Source: B13-G4 sp030606805 (lineage in GTDB: Bacteria > Desulfobacterota > Desulfobacteria > Desulfobacterales > ETH-SRB1). Taken from it: a stretch of 61,816 nucleotides of DNA. A program made the position numbers and the translations under genes. Below are positions 16,030 through 24,538 of this stretch, one piece after another. The notes below the pieces were generated by a model. The model was not told the origin of the DNA, searched no databases, and saw nothing but the letters and a program-made list of their open reading frames with translations. The stretch spans positions 1-61,816 of the forward strand of contig JAUWFS010000001.1 of assembly GCA_030606805.1 (NCBI GenBank), written 5' to 3'. The stretch's first letter is position 1, and each line of letters opens with the position of its first letter.

Positions 16030-16667
16030 TTGCCGTTGGATATCCAGAAAAGGTGGAAAATCTGTTTTGGGCTAAAGTAGATAAATGCGGAGAGGACGAA
16101 TGTTGGGAGTGGCAAAAAGCTCGACATCCAAAGGGCTATGGACAGTTTAGCTTTAACGGAACGACTAATAGAGCGCATCGTGTTGCCTGGATATTAGTTT
16201 ATGGCCCAATTCCAAAGGGACTTTATGTTTGCCACCGGTGCGATAATCCACCATGTTGTAATCCAAAGCATTTGTTTTTGGGAACTCAGAAAGACAATAT
16301 GGAGGATTGTGCCAGAAAGGAAAGAAAAAAGCAGAAACTTTCTCAGAAAGATATTGTAGAGATAAGACGAAAATATACTGTAGATAAAATATTACAGGTT
16401 CAATTGGCTAAACAGTTTGGCATTAGCAACAGGACGATATCGCAAATAGTTGCTGGTGATAGATGGGCTTGGGTTGAATATCTTCCAAGTGGTGGTAAAT
16501 ATAAACCTCGTACAAAATTGTCTGATAAAGATGTTTTGGCGATTAGAAGGCGATATTCAAAAGGTAATATAACGAGCAAAAAACTGAGTGACATCTATCA
16601 TGTAAATCAAAGTACTATTTCGAGAATAACATCAATGCAAAGGAGAAAAGGGGTACGATGTGATTAA
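16026..16667 (+). CDS. HNH_3 homing-type endonuclease with two HTH repeats
   Basis: 213 aa, close in plan to the 1235 gene. FWAKVDKCGEDECWEWQKA, GYGQFSFNGTTNRAHRVAW, CHRCDNPPCCNPKHLFLGT and DNMEDCARK mark the nuclease (about residues 8-100). Two HTH units follow (about 105-150 and 162-205). It is wedged between a small zinc-ribbon gene and sbcD with overlaps at both ends, so translation is preserved. Confidence 0.85.
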   Translation: MIAVGYPEKVENLFWAKVDKCGEDECWEWQKARHPKGYGQFSFNGTTNRAHRVAWILVYGPIPKGLYVCHRCDNPPCCNPKHLFLGTQKDNMEDCARKERKKQKLSQKDIVEIRRKYTVDKILQVQLAKQFGISNRTISQIVAGDRWAWVEYLPSGGKYKPRTKLSDKDVLAIRRRYSKGNITSKKLSDIYHVNQSTISRITSMQRRKGVRCD

Positions 16668-17847
16668 GGTAATACATACAGCCGACTGGCACTGTCGGGA
16701 TAATGACCTGGATGAAGTCCGCAAATGCTTAAACTTTCTTGTTCAAACTGTACGAAATGAGATGCCGGACATGATGATGATGTCTGGAGATGTATTTGAT
16801 TCACGATATGTAAAACTGGACAGCAAGTCTGCTAAACTGGTTTTCGAGATTATTCAAGAAATTGCCAACTTGGTCCCTGTAGCGATCGTTGCAGGAACTC
16901 CTTTCCACGATGGAATGACTGTTGAGGCCCTAAGATACATTAAAGCAAAATATCCTGTCTGGGTATCAACGGTACCACAACAAGTATATTTGACGCCGAA
17001 CGGGAAGTTTACAACTACTCCGCCATATCCGCCAGAACTTGTGATTTCTTTAGTTCCCCCGCCTACCAAGCAATATTTTCAGTCCATGTCAGATATTGAT
17101 TCTACGAATCAAGAGATTTCTGCTGCTATGACTGCGATGTTTGCAGGATTTGGTGCAAGGGCTGCTGAATTTAACTGTCCACATATTTTGGCTGGTCATT
17201 TAAGTATCGGGGGAGCTTTTGTGTCAGATACTCAGCAATTAATTGGTGTAGACATAGAAGTGTCTACGGACCAGTTAGGATTAGCAAATGCCGTTGTAAA
17301 TATGCTGGGTCATATACACTTTGCTCAGCAAATCGGAGATAAGACCTTCTATGCTGGTGATTTGTACCGAATGGATACCGGGGAAACGGAAGACAAAGGT
17401 TTTTGGCTTCATGAACTGTCTTCAAGCGGATTGCAAAATTCAACCTTTATTAAAACACCTACCCGCAAACTTTATAAGCTCAAGTACGATTTCACAGACT
17501 CTCAGAGTGATTTTCAAATACCCTTCACACACGAAATGCTTGATAGCATTAAGGATGCAATTGTTACGATAGAGCTGAAGGTGTTTGAAGATGAAGTATC
17601 GAAGATCGACCAGCAAAACCTTGAGTTGAATTTGGCTGAAGCGAAGGAGTATGGAGATCCTAAGATCATCCGAGTTCCGCGAACAAATATAAGAAGCGAA
17701 AGATTATTGAAGTTGCGAACCTTGCGGGAAAAAATAATTGAGCAAGCACGGTTAAGAGGTGAGGAGGTACCGGAAAGTATATTGTTAAAGGCTGACAACC
17801 TGGGATCAATGACTGCTGATGAAGTTGTAGCGATGGTTGCAAAATAA
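16660..17847 (+). CDS. sbcD: SbcD/Mre11-like nuclease subunit
   Basis: 395 aa from GTG 16660, overlapping the endonuclease by eight bases. Metallophosphoesterase motifs in order: IHTADWHC (residues 5-12), SGDVFD, GTPFHDG, LAGHLS and LGHIHF. The canonical GNHD motif is replaced by GTPFHDG, keeping His-Asp but not the usual Asn. With the ATPase at 17919 it should form the SbcCD/gp46-gp47-type complex that processes DNA ends and feeds recombination-dependent replication. Confidence 0.9.
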   Translation: MIKVIHTADWHCRDNDLDEVRKCLNFLVQTVRNEMPDMMMMSGDVFDSRYVKLDSKSAKLVFEIIQEIANLVPVAIVAGTPFHDGMTVEALRYIKAKYPVWVSTVPQQVYLTPNGKFTTTPPYPPELVISLVPPPTKQYFQSMSDIDSTNQEISAAMTAMFAGFGARAAEFNCPHILAGHLSIGGAFVSDTQQLIGVDIEVSTDQLGLANAVVNMLGHIHFAQQIGDKTFYAGDLYRMDTGETEDKGFWLHELSSSGLQNSTFIKTPTRKLYKLKYDFTDSQSDFQIPFTHEMLDSIKDAIVTIELKVFEDEVSKIDQQNLELNLAEAKEYGDPKIIRVPRTNIRSERLLKLRTLREKIIEQARLRGEEVPESILLKADNLGSMTADEVVAMVAK

Positions 17848-17856
17848 TTATACTAC

Positions 17857-17885
17857 TTGACATTTCCATATCAATAAGTTATTGT
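17857..17885 (+). promoter_or_regulatory. sigma70-type promoter ahead of sbcC
   Basis: TTGACA at 17857-17862 and TATTGT at 17880-17885 with a 17-base spacer, in the 71-base gap between sbcD and sbcC. An AT-rich tract (TTATTATATAAAA) follows. Confidence 0.55.
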
Positions 17886-17918
17886 TATTATTATATAAAA
17901 TCAATAAGGGAGCAAAAG

Positions 17919-20213
17919 GTGAAACTGGATAAACTAAAACTGCGAGGCTTTCGTGGAGTTAAGGTTGGTTTAGGTTTAGATGAGATTGAACTCGACTTGT
18001 CCGGGCTTTCTGGTTTAGTGGCTTTAGCAGGGGATAATGGCATGGGAAAGACAACGGTTCTGGAAAACATGCAGCCGTTTAGAATAATGCCTTCAAGAAA
18101 CTCTTCATTGTACCGGCAGACATATTTGCGAGATTCATATAAAGAATTAAGCTTCTGGTTTGAAGGCGTACATTACAAAACATTGATCAAAATCGATGCG
18201 CAAGCAGAAAAAAGTGAAGGCTATATTTGGAAAGATCACAAAAAGAAGTCCGAAGTGGACGGTAAAGTATCTAATTACGATCCATATCTTATAGACCTGT
18301 TAGGATCTTCCAACCTCTTTTTCAACAGTATTTTTTCCGCTCAAAATTCAAAGAAAATATCAGATCTTACTACTGGTAAGCTACAAGGACTGTTTTCTGA
18401 ATTTCTCCGGTTGTATGAGTTGGTTTCGCATGAAAATACGTCGAAACAGTGTATCACTGTCCTTGGAACGATAGTAACAAGAATTGATAGGGGTTCGGAC
18501 GGTCTTAAAATTAAAATGGTAGATAGAGCAGAGACGGAACGTGAACTGTCCGAAATGATAGAAAAAGGAAATGTGTATTCGAAAAAGCGGATTGAGCTTG
18601 TAGAGAAAATCATGAAGGCTGAGACAAGCTGTGAATTGGTCAAAGAGGCCATTGCGAAGAGTTTGGTCAAAAAAGGGAGGTTGAAAGATCTTGAACAAAA
18701 TGTAACCCGCTTAACGCAGGAGCAGAATAGGGAGCAAGAGTCGGTGGAAAGTGAATTGTCCAGACTCAGACCAATACTGCGCGGAATAATTGATGATTTA
18801 GCGGAATGCGAAACGTTGTCTAAAGACAGGGACGAGATAATGGATGCCTGCAAGAAGGAAGTAGAAATTTTAGAACGAATCCCTGCTGTTGAAAAAGAAT
18901 TGGATCAGAGACAAGAATGTATAGACAAAAATAAGATTGAGATCGATACATTAAATTCAAAAATTGATGAGCAAAGGAGGATTATTGATGCCGGAAAGAA
19001 AGATCCGGAAGTTGCAAGACTCAAAGCGGAAATCCGGGGAAAGCATGAGAAAACCACTGATCTTGAGAAAAGAGACCCTGCATGTGAAAGTGAAATTTGT
19101 TCCTTTATTATCGGAGCAATTGAAGCGAAGAAAGAGTTGCCCGTATTGGAGAAAGATCTGTCCCGACGGCACGATGTTAATTTGGAAAGAGATCAAAAAG
19201 CTACGATGGAGCTTGGGGCTTTAAGTAAGCAGTTACAGGTTATATTGAAGGAACAAAAGGACGAGCTAAAAAAACATAAAGCACTGAAAGAAAAGAAAAA
19301 GAGTTTTGATGATGACTTAAAATATGTAAGGTTCCTCTCGGCAAAAAAGCCACAAATTGAAGTAGCGGCGGTTCGAAAAAATGATTTGGAAAAAAGAAAA
19401 AATGAGGTTACTTCGGAGGGTATTCGGCATAGAGACAACCGCGACAAAGCAATTGCCAGGATTGAGGACGAGATCAAGAAACTGAACACAGAAATAGATA
19501 ATCTGAAAAGTACGATAGATAGTAGCCTGGATGAAAAGAAAGCTGAGTTTGAACAACAAATAGACAAGTTCCAGCTTGTACTTGATGATATTGATAAACA
19601 GATACCAGATACCAGAGAAAAAATAGCTGTACTGAGACAGTCTGTTATAGAAAAAATAGCCGCGGAGAAAGATCTTGCTGTGCAAAATGAGGAACGTGCC
19701 AAGCTACTGCAGGAGCAAAGTGAATGGATATATTTAAGAAATGCTTGTTCAAAAGATGGATTAAGACAATTAGAATTTGATAGTGTGGCGCCGCTGATCA
19801 GTAGCTATGCAAATGAGCTTTTGGACATGAGTTTTAAATCAAACGATCTTGTCAAATTTAGGACTCAAGATGAAGAGGGTCGTGAAGATATTAAGATTAT
19901 TATTTTGAGGGACGAGGAAGTGTTGCTTGATGATCTCTGCGGCGGTGAAGAGGTTTGGATATTAAAAGCACTTAGACTGGCGATGACGCTGATTTCGAGA
20001 GAAAAGTCGGGAAAACGATATGAATCAATATTTTGCGATGAAGAGGATGGAGCTTTAAGCGTGCAAAATGCTAAAAGATTTATTTATCTGTATAAATCGT
20101 TAATGGAGATTGGGGATATAGACACCTGCTTTTACATATCTCATAAACCAGAGGCAGTAGCATTGGCGAATCATGTCCTTAGTTTTGGAGATGGAGGAAT
20201 AACGATTAATTAA
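17919..20213 (+). CDS. sbcC: SbcC/Rad50-like SMC-type ATPase
   Basis: 764 aa from GTG 17919 (SD AAGGGAGCAAAAG). Walker A is GDNGMGKTT near residue 38 and the front end is LKLRGFRGVKVG. Long coiled coils occupy about residues 190-370 and 400-600. Between them a Cys pair (CESEIC) stands where Rad50 proteins carry the CxxC zinc hook; the spacing is four rather than two residues. The C-terminal ATPase half has the signature LCGGEE and Walker B SIFCDEEDGAL. Pairs with the SbcD homologue just upstream. A terminator follows. Confidence 0.9.
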   Translation: MKLDKLKLRGFRGVKVGLGLDEIELDLSGLSGLVALAGDNGMGKTTVLENMQPFRIMPSRNSSLYRQTYLRDSYKELSFWFEGVHYKTLIKIDAQAEKSEGYIWKDHKKKSEVDGKVSNYDPYLIDLLGSSNLFFNSIFSAQNSKKISDLTTGKLQGLFSEFLRLYELVSHENTSKQCITVLGTIVTRIDRGSDGLKIKMVDRAETERELSEMIEKGNVYSKKRIELVEKIMKAETSCELVKEAIAKSLVKKGRLKDLEQNVTRLTQEQNREQESVESELSRLRPILRGIIDDLAECETLSKDRDEIMDACKKEVEILERIPAVEKELDQRQECIDKNKIEIDTLNSKIDEQRRIIDAGKKDPEVARLKAEIRGKHEKTTDLEKRDPACESEICSFIIGAIEAKKELPVLEKDLSRRHDVNLERDQKATMELGALSKQLQVILKEQKDELKKHKALKEKKKSFDDDLKYVRFLSAKKPQIEVAAVRKNDLEKRKNEVTSEGIRHRDNRDKAIARIEDEIKKLNTEIDNLKSTIDSSLDEKKAEFEQQIDKFQLVLDDIDKQIPDTREKIAVLRQSVIEKIAAEKDLAVQNEERAKLLQEQSEWIYLRNACSKDGLRQLEFDSVAPLISSYANELLDMSFKSNDLVKFRTQDEEGREDIKIIILRDEEVLLDDLCGGEEVWILKALRLAMTLISREKSGKRYESIFCDEEDGALSVQNAKRFIYLYKSLMEIGDIDTCFYISHKPEAVALANHVLSFGDGGITIN

Positions 20214-20218
20214 AAGAA

Positions 20219-20246
20219 ATAGACGGTGATATAGCCGTCTATTTTT
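20219..20246 (+). terminator. Rho-independent terminator after sbcC
   Basis: Perfect stem ATAGACGG (20219-20226) and CCGTCTAT (20235-20242), eight-base loop, followed by TTTT. It closes the recombination operon and marks the left edge of the cassette region. Confidence 0.85.
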
Positions 20247-20263
20247 ATGTTAGAGGTACAGAA

Positions 20264-20497
20264 ATGATAGATATTGAAGGCCCTTATCCTGCATCGCAAA
20301 TACCGCCGATAGAGTCAGATGGATGTTCAGCCGAGATTTTGGTTGAAAGCCATGCTGGATTTTATGTTGGATATTATTTCGATGGCGATTGGTATGATGC
20401 AATGAATGGAAATAAATTGTGGGAACAGTTTTCGCCATTGAGGTGGTTCTGTCTTCCACCCCGCGGTGCGAAACCTCTAACCAGCCGTTGCACTTGA
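20264..20497 (+). CDS. Integron-cassette-like hypothetical protein (77 aa)
   Basis: ATG 20264, shortly after a GTTAGAG sequence at 20250 that resembles an attC/attI half-site. Contains ESHAGFYVGYYFDGDWYDAMNG and ends KPLTSRCT, with the stop codon inside the attC site, as is typical of integron cassette ORFs. Weak SD (AGAGGTAC). Function not recognised. Confidence 0.6.
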   Translation: MIDIEGPYPASQIPPIESDGCSAEILVESHAGFYVGYYFDGDWYDAMNGNKLWEQFSPLRWFCLPPRGAKPLTSRCT

Positions 20498-20535
20498 GCG
20501 CAAAAAGCCGCGCCAAGTGAACTTAATCGTTAGCC
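20475..20535 (+). other. attC-like recombination site 1 (integron cassette)
   Basis: CTAAC at 20477-20481 pairs with GTTAG at 20529-20533 (R''/R'). The inner arms CACTTG+GCGC (20491-20496, 20498-20501) pair with GCGC+CAAGTG (20510-20519), leaving A20497 bulged, the extrahelical base expected in a folded attC. The 3' side AACTTAATCGTTAG is very close to the well-known aadA attC end (AACTCAAGCGTTAG). Confidence 0.75.
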
Positions 20536-20550
20536 GAAAGGATAAATATT

Positions 20551-20859
20551 ATGCAAGATTGGATAGATGTCGAAATGGACAAAAAAGATATCATGATTGT
20601 AGATTGTGGATATGTGACTGAAAAGAATGCTCGGAATCGAGCAGATGAGATTTTTGCCCAGGGCGTAGGGAAAAAGAATTTAAGATGGGGACCTTCGACT
20701 GGAGATCCTCTGATACATATACATATTCCAAAATCGAAAACAAAAAAAGTTTTAGCTGCTTTGCCAATCAGTAATGAAAAAACATGGTTTGGCGCAACTC
20801 ATAGTTATTTATCGGCTAACAAATCACTGCACGGGACGGCGAAGCAATGCCGTCCGTGA
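20551..20859 (+). CDS. Integron-cassette-like hypothetical protein (102 aa)
   Basis: Second cassette ORF, lying between the two attC-like sites and ending inside the second. SD CGAAAGG upstream. Contains DCGYVTEKNARNRADEIFAQG and GDPLIHIHIPKSKTKKV: a small alpha/beta protein, no family recognised. Cassette proteins are commonly of unknown function. Confidence 0.6.
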   Translation: MQDWIDVEMDKKDIMIVDCGYVTEKNARNRADEIFAQGVGKKNLRWGPSTGDPLIHIHIPKSKTKKVLAALPISNEKTWFGATHSYLSANKSLHGTAKQCRP

Positions 20860-20874
20860 GTTCAGACGTTATAT
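20814..20874 (+). other. attC-like recombination site 2 (integron cassette)
   Basis: CTAAC at 20816-20820 faces CGTTAT at 20867-20872. The arms CACG and GACGGC (20830-20833, 20835-20840) pair with GCCGTC and CGTG (20849-20858), leaving G34 of the block (20834) bulged as the extrahelical base. The 3' side GAGTTCAGACGTTAT is typical of attC sites. Confidence 0.75.
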
Positions 20875-20893
20875 TTTTTGAAGGAATTAAGAA

Positions 20894-21057
20894 TGAAGAT
20901 TAACAAAAATACAAAATGGGGCAAAGCAAAAAGGCGTAGAAGACGTATCGAAGGTTTTTTGATTTATCAAATATGCTCTTTTTTTGCTTTATTTGCACCG
21001 GAAGCTGTTGATTATGCTTTATTAAAGGAATTGCGGAAACAATTTGACGAAACATAA
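20894..21057 (+). pseudogene. Frameshifted small gene after the second attC
   Basis: ATG 20894 with SD GAAGGAATT reads MKINKNTKWGKAKRR and then meets a stop. Adding one base near 20938-20942 restores a 54-residue frame that continues RRIEGFLIYQICSFFALF and ends KELRKQFDET at TAA 21055-21057. A single-base deletion, or a sequencing error, explains this best. With the base restored it would encode a basic start plus one hydrophobic segment. Confidence 0.4.
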
Positions 21058-21082
21058 GCGGCATCGTTAGGAGGTTTATGAA

Positions 21083-21493
21083 ATGATACATCAATTTGAA
21101 ATATCATGTAAAAAGTGTGGGGCACGTGGATTTTACGATCCAGAAAATAATGGAGTAATTAAAATTTACTTTGAAAAAGGCTCACGATCAATAATGGATA
21201 GAGTTATTATTGGTTGTTCTAAATGTGGCGGCACGCAAGAATCGGCAATTTGCTGGCCGCTTGCACAAATCTATTCTAAAATGAAAAGTTACACAAGAAG
21301 CAAGATTATACAGGCAGAGCCAATGGATGAATGCTCGTTTTTGAGAGAAGTTAAAGGGCAAAATGTTGAAAATTGTGAAACACAACCAGGATATAAGATG
21401 GTTGATCCTGATGGATATACATCGTGGTTGTCACAGGGAGATTTTGAGATCACTTATCGTGAAATTACGGATAGCGAAAAAGAGTTAATTTAA
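21083..21493 (+). CDS. Zinc-ribbon phage protein with DGY-SW tail (136 aa)
   Basis: CKKCGARG and CSKCGG form an N-terminal zinc ribbon. The C-terminal part, PGYKMVDPDGYTSWLSQG followed by YREITDSEK, matches a short C-terminal module that I recall from many unrelated phage proteins. A remnant with the same YREITDSEK end occurs at 43907. SD GGAGGTTTATGAA. Role unknown. Confidence 0.7.
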   Translation: MIHQFEISCKKCGARGFYDPENNGVIKIYFEKGSRSIMDRVIIGCSKCGGTQESAICWPLAQIYSKMKSYTRSKIIQAEPMDECSFLREVKGQNVENCETQPGYKMVDPDGYTSWLSQGDFEITYREITDSEKELI

Positions 21494-21535
21494 TCTATTT
21501 TGAGCATCGGTGATGACAGACATTGGGAGGTTGTT

Positions 21536-21826
21536 TTGAACGAAATCAAAGTAAGCGCAGTATGTTATGTTACAGAAAAAGAACTATTCCACAGGTCCAA
21601 AGAGGATATTTTAAAAGACACGACAGGATATTTAGCAAGGATATTAGCTTGTCATATCCTTAATAAAACTGGCGTTTTTGAGACAGAGAAAGTAAAAGGT
21701 GGTCTTCGAATTATGGCTGAATGTTATGTATTGACGCCTAATGATTTTTCCGAACTTGTTGAAAAAATACAACGAGATTTACAACATTTTGGTCCTCCCG
21801 CAACGATTGGCGGGGTTTCCTCTTAA
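21536..21826 (+). CDS. Hypothetical protein, TTG start (96 aa)
   Basis: TTG 21536 lies five bases after GGGAGG and is preferred to an upstream in-frame TTG. It reads MNEIKVSAVCYVTEKELFHRSKED, and the C-terminal half has TPNDFSELVEKIQRDLQHF. No family recognised. Last gene before the SSB promoter. Confidence 0.55.
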   Translation: MNEIKVSAVCYVTEKELFHRSKEDILKDTTGYLARILACHILNKTGVFETEKVKGGLRIMAECYVLTPNDFSELVEKIQRDLQHFGPPATIGGVSS

Positions 21827-21873
21827 TCACCTATGTTAAAAACGTAACATCTTGAATTCATTGCACTTTATCA

Positions 21874-21901
21874 TTGACAATAACTAATATTCTGCTATAA
21901 T
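21874..21901 (+). promoter_or_regulatory. sigma70-type promoter for ssb
   Basis: TTGACA at 21874-21879 and a consensus TATAAT at 21896-21901 with a 16-base spacer; 43 bases before the ssb ATG. The best -10 box in the window, in line with high SSB demand. Confidence 0.8.
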
Positions 21902-21944
21902 GGTTAATTAATTAATCCAGTAATAAATAGGAGATAAAAATAAA

Positions 21945-22352
21945 ATGTCCTTAAATCTCGTAACTTTAATTGGCTATACTGGTCGAGACCCTGAAATCAG
22001 ATATACCCCAAATGGAACTGCCGTAGCGAATTTCCCTCTGGCAACATCGGAAAAATGGACCGGTAAAGATGGAGAGAAAAAGGAAAGTACTGATTGGCAT
22101 CGGATAGTTTGTTTCCAGAAGACAGCCGAAATTGTCGGTGAGTATGTAAAAAAAGGCCAACAAATCTGTGTTACTGGTAAAATAAAAACCAGACAATGGG
22201 AAGACAAGGAAGATGTTAAAAGATGGACAACAGAAATTATTGCTAATCGTGTAGTTTTTCTTGGAAAGAAGCAAGATAGCGGTGAGCATCCTGCATTCGA
22301 AAAACCGCCGGAAAATCAAGAAGTAAAGTACGATGATGATATTCCGTTCTAA
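21945..22352 (+). CDS. ssb: Single-stranded DNA-binding protein
   Basis: 135 aa. OB-fold of the bacterial SSB type: LNLVTLIGYTGRDPEIRYTP, VANFPLATSEKW, STDWHRIVCFQKTAEIVGEY and QICVTGKIKTRQWED. A short linker leads to the acidic tip YDDDIPF, which in SSBs docks replication and repair proteins. SD TAGGAGATAAAAATAAA. It coats ssDNA during phage replication; two other proteins here end in the same tip. Confidence 0.95.
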   Translation: MSLNLVTLIGYTGRDPEIRYTPNGTAVANFPLATSEKWTGKDGEKKESTDWHRIVCFQKTAEIVGEYVKKGQQICVTGKIKTRQWEDKEDVKRWTTEIIANRVVFLGKKQDSGEHPAFEKPPENQEVKYDDDIPF

Positions 22353-22376
22353 ATCGAGGTGGAGGGATAGGGGGTT

Positions 22377-23291
22377 ATGATTGGCGGTTATATAAAATTT
22401 CTACGAGCAGGGGCCTACGGCGATAAAGTAATGGCATTAAAAAATGATGGTTCTCGATGGAGATGGTGGATGCTTGTTGTAAATGCAGACCGGACGGTTT
22501 TCCCTGGTTTGATAAGTGAAGGTGGCTTGCGTCCATACACAGAATTAGACATTATCAATATGAATTACAAGTCTACTGAGCATAAGACCCTGCCTGATAA
22601 GGTGATTGCCTGGGAGAAGGATAAGAAAGCGTATCTTGCTGTTGGATTGCTGAAAAGTACTAAGGCTCTAAATGAGGAATTTTTATGGAACACAAACTGG
22701 CATATATATCAAGATAAGTTTTCGCCTAAAAAGAAAAGTTGTAGTGAACGGTTTTTCAAGTCTTGGATGGATCTGGACGAGAAGGACAGGCTGGTATTTT
22801 TGTATTTGATTTATCAGTTCAGGCCGGCAGGAATTATAGAGATTTTTGAGAACACAGTTCTGGAAAAAAAAGTCCCTAAGCTAATAGAAAAAAAGGATTC
22901 TAAATTTGCGCTTCTTGGAAGTGGGAGCAATGGATTAAAAATTGTGAGCAAAGGTTTTGAGCAGATTACAGAAGTTGTTGGAGAGATGTTGAGCGCTACG
23001 AGTAAGAAAAAGCCGAATTCGGATGTTAAAGAAGCGATTGACAAATTTAGAGCAGCTTATCAGAAAAGACACGGAGTGGAGTATTTGGTGAGTTGGGCTA
23101 AAGACGGAGCCGTTATGACAAGGTTGCTGGAAATACATTCACTTGATGAAGTAAGCGATTTAATTAATCGTTTTATGTATGATGATGATGAATTTATTGA
23201 AAAGACAGGGCGAACAATAGGAATATTTTCAACCCAAGTCAATAAGCTGGCCGGTAAAAGAGGAGGTAAGATTGACTACGACCGATATTGA
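22377..23291 (+). CDS. Candidate replication protein (304 aa)
   Basis: Located between ssb and the DnaC-type loader, overlapping the latter by 20 bases, the usual place for a replisome organiser. The C-terminal third (VKEAIDKFRAAYQKRHGVEY, then WAKDGAVMTRLLEIHSLDEV and GRTIGIFSTQVNKLAG) resembles the C-terminal helical domain of DnaD-like or replication-initiation phage proteins. The N-terminal part has a Trp-rich patch (RWRWWM). Assignment rests on position and pattern, not a catalytic motif. Confidence 0.55.
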   Translation: MIGGYIKFLRAGAYGDKVMALKNDGSRWRWWMLVVNADRTVFPGLISEGGLRPYTELDIINMNYKSTEHKTLPDKVIAWEKDKKAYLAVGLLKSTKALNEEFLWNTNWHIYQDKFSPKKKSCSERFFKSWMDLDEKDRLVFLYLIYQFRPAGIIEIFENTVLEKKVPKLIEKKDSKFALLGSGSNGLKIVSKGFEQITEVVGEMLSATSKKKPNSDVKEAIDKFRAAYQKRHGVEYLVSWAKDGAVMTRLLEIHSLDEVSDLINRFMYDDDEFIEKTGRTIGIFSTQVNKLAGKRGGKIDYDRY

Positions 23292-23967
23292 TTCGTTATT
23301 TGAATATGACCCGAATTGTGAGAAATGTAGAGATGGATGGATAGAAGTGCCTTCCGGCAGATGTTTTAAAAAAGCTTGGGTACGATGTGAGTGCTATTTC
23401 AGAAAAATGAGAGAACGAAAAGTTAAAAGAATTTCAGAAACCTATCCAATGCCGGCAAGATTAAAACAGAAGTTCTTTAAGAATTTTGTTGCTGAGACCG
23501 AAACCCAGGCGCGCGCGTTAAAAAAGATGAGCAATGGCGTTCAGTGTTATTTGTTCGGACCGTATGGTACGGGTAAAACGCATCTTTTAGCAGCAGCCGT
23601 AAATATGAAATTGAACCAAACAATTACTGCGATGTTTGTGTCAGCCCCTTGGTTATTTGAGGAGCTTCGGAGAGATATTTTTCGAAATAATGATACAGAA
23701 CATAAAATAATTGATGATGCATGTAGTGTTGAGTATTTAGCAATCGATGATCTTGGAAAAGAGAAGCCAACTCCTATGGTCGAGGAAAAACTTTATATGA
23801 TTGTAGACCGGCGATTAAATAAAGAGTTACTGACTTCGTTTTCATCAAATCTTCCCTTGGATGACCAGGGAAACAGGATTGATGGGGCAATAAAGTCCAG
23901 AATCCATGAAATGTGCGAGGTGCTTTGTGTTAAAGGAAAAGATTACAGGTGTGCAGATAAAAGATGA
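23272..23967 (+). CDS. DnaC-like helicase loader ATPase
   Basis: 231 aa from TTG 23272 (SD AGGAGGTAAGA). N-terminal cysteines (CEKC...CECY) probably bind zinc. Walker A is GPYGTGKT (residues 96-103), Walker B LAIDDLGKEKPTP, and sensor-type SSNLPLDD and GAIKSRIHEMCE follow. This matches DnaC/IstB-type AAA+ loaders that place the replicative helicase on DNA. The helicase itself is not in this window, so the phage either encodes it elsewhere or captures the host DnaB. Confidence 0.9.
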   Translation: MTTTDIDSLFEYDPNCEKCRDGWIEVPSGRCFKKAWVRCECYFRKMRERKVKRISETYPMPARLKQKFFKNFVAETETQARALKKMSNGVQCYLFGPYGTGKTHLLAAAVNMKLNQTITAMFVSAPWLFEELRRDIFRNNDTEHKIIDDACSVEYLAIDDLGKEKPTPMVEEKLYMIVDRRLNKELLTSFSSNLPLDDQGNRIDGAIKSRIHEMCEVLCVKGKDYRCADKR

Positions 23968-24295
23968 TATAGCTTTGTGTGTTAGATGTGGCAATAAATG
24001 CCGAACTGCAAAATCTCAAAATCCAGAGGCACGTCCTTTTAAATGGGCTTTCCATGGGTTGTGTGCTGATTGTGCTGTCACTCAATTTTTGCTAAGCGTG
24101 GAAATTTTACGGCTGGTGATAGAAAAATGTGGGATAGATATTTTATTGAACCCTCTGATTCAGAATCAGTTCGTAAAGATAATGTGCGCAGGAAAATCGG
24201 AGATGTTACCAGACGAGATTAATTGGAGGCGTGTAACTTTTAACTGGAGTAAACCGTTCCCCAAAGGATATGAACCTGAGAGGACAGCGGTGTAA
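23951..24295 (+). CDS. Cys-rich hypothetical protein, GTG start (114 aa)
   Basis: Overlaps the loader by 17 bases in another frame. GTG 23951 is preferred over an upstream ATG deep in the loader. Reads CVRCGNKCRTA, then KWAFHGLCADCAVTQFL, a zinc-ribbon pattern followed by helices. No function recognised. Confidence 0.6.
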   Translation: MQIKDDIALCVRCGNKCRTAKSQNPEARPFKWAFHGLCADCAVTQFLLSVEILRLVIEKCGIDILLNPLIQNQFVKIMCAGKSEMLPDEINWRRVTFNWSKPFPKGYEPERTAV

Positions 24296-24317
24296 CATGT
24301 GAGAGGAGTAATATAAA

Positions 24318-24521
24318 ATGCAAGCAATTGGAAATGACGGAATGGGGAGAATGCCAGAGCCTTATGACCATGAAAAACTCGTGGAGCATTTAGAGCAACC
24401 GGAAGTGCAGGAAGTCAGGGTTTTTAAGCTGAGAGAGGGTATGGCGCTGGATATTGGCGGGAAGCCTTACAAAGTTTCCAGGGTGCGTTCAAACGGAAAG
24501 GTAACTCTTAAGCCAAAATAG
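24318..24521 (+). CDS. Small hypothetical protein (67 aa)
   Basis: SD GAGAGGAGTAATA upstream. The C-terminal half (FKLREGMALDIGGKPYKVSR) resembles a small beta-barrel segment. No family recognised. Confidence 0.6.
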   Translation: MQAIGNDGMGRMPEPYDHEKLVEHLEQPEVQEVRVFKLREGMALDIGGKPYKVSRVRSNGKVTLKPK

Positions 24522-24538
24522 AAAGTAGGTGATATTTA

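Noticed and set aside
19193..19702. Minus-strand frame (169 codons) opposite sbcC
   Set aside because: Ser/Phe-rich translation is what antisense of a Lys/Glu-rich coiled coil gives; no independent gene signal.
21040..21075. Possible third attC site (CATCGTTAGG)
   Set aside because: Only the GTTAGG side is present; no matching CTAAC arm or stem was found upstream, so it may be at most a remnant.
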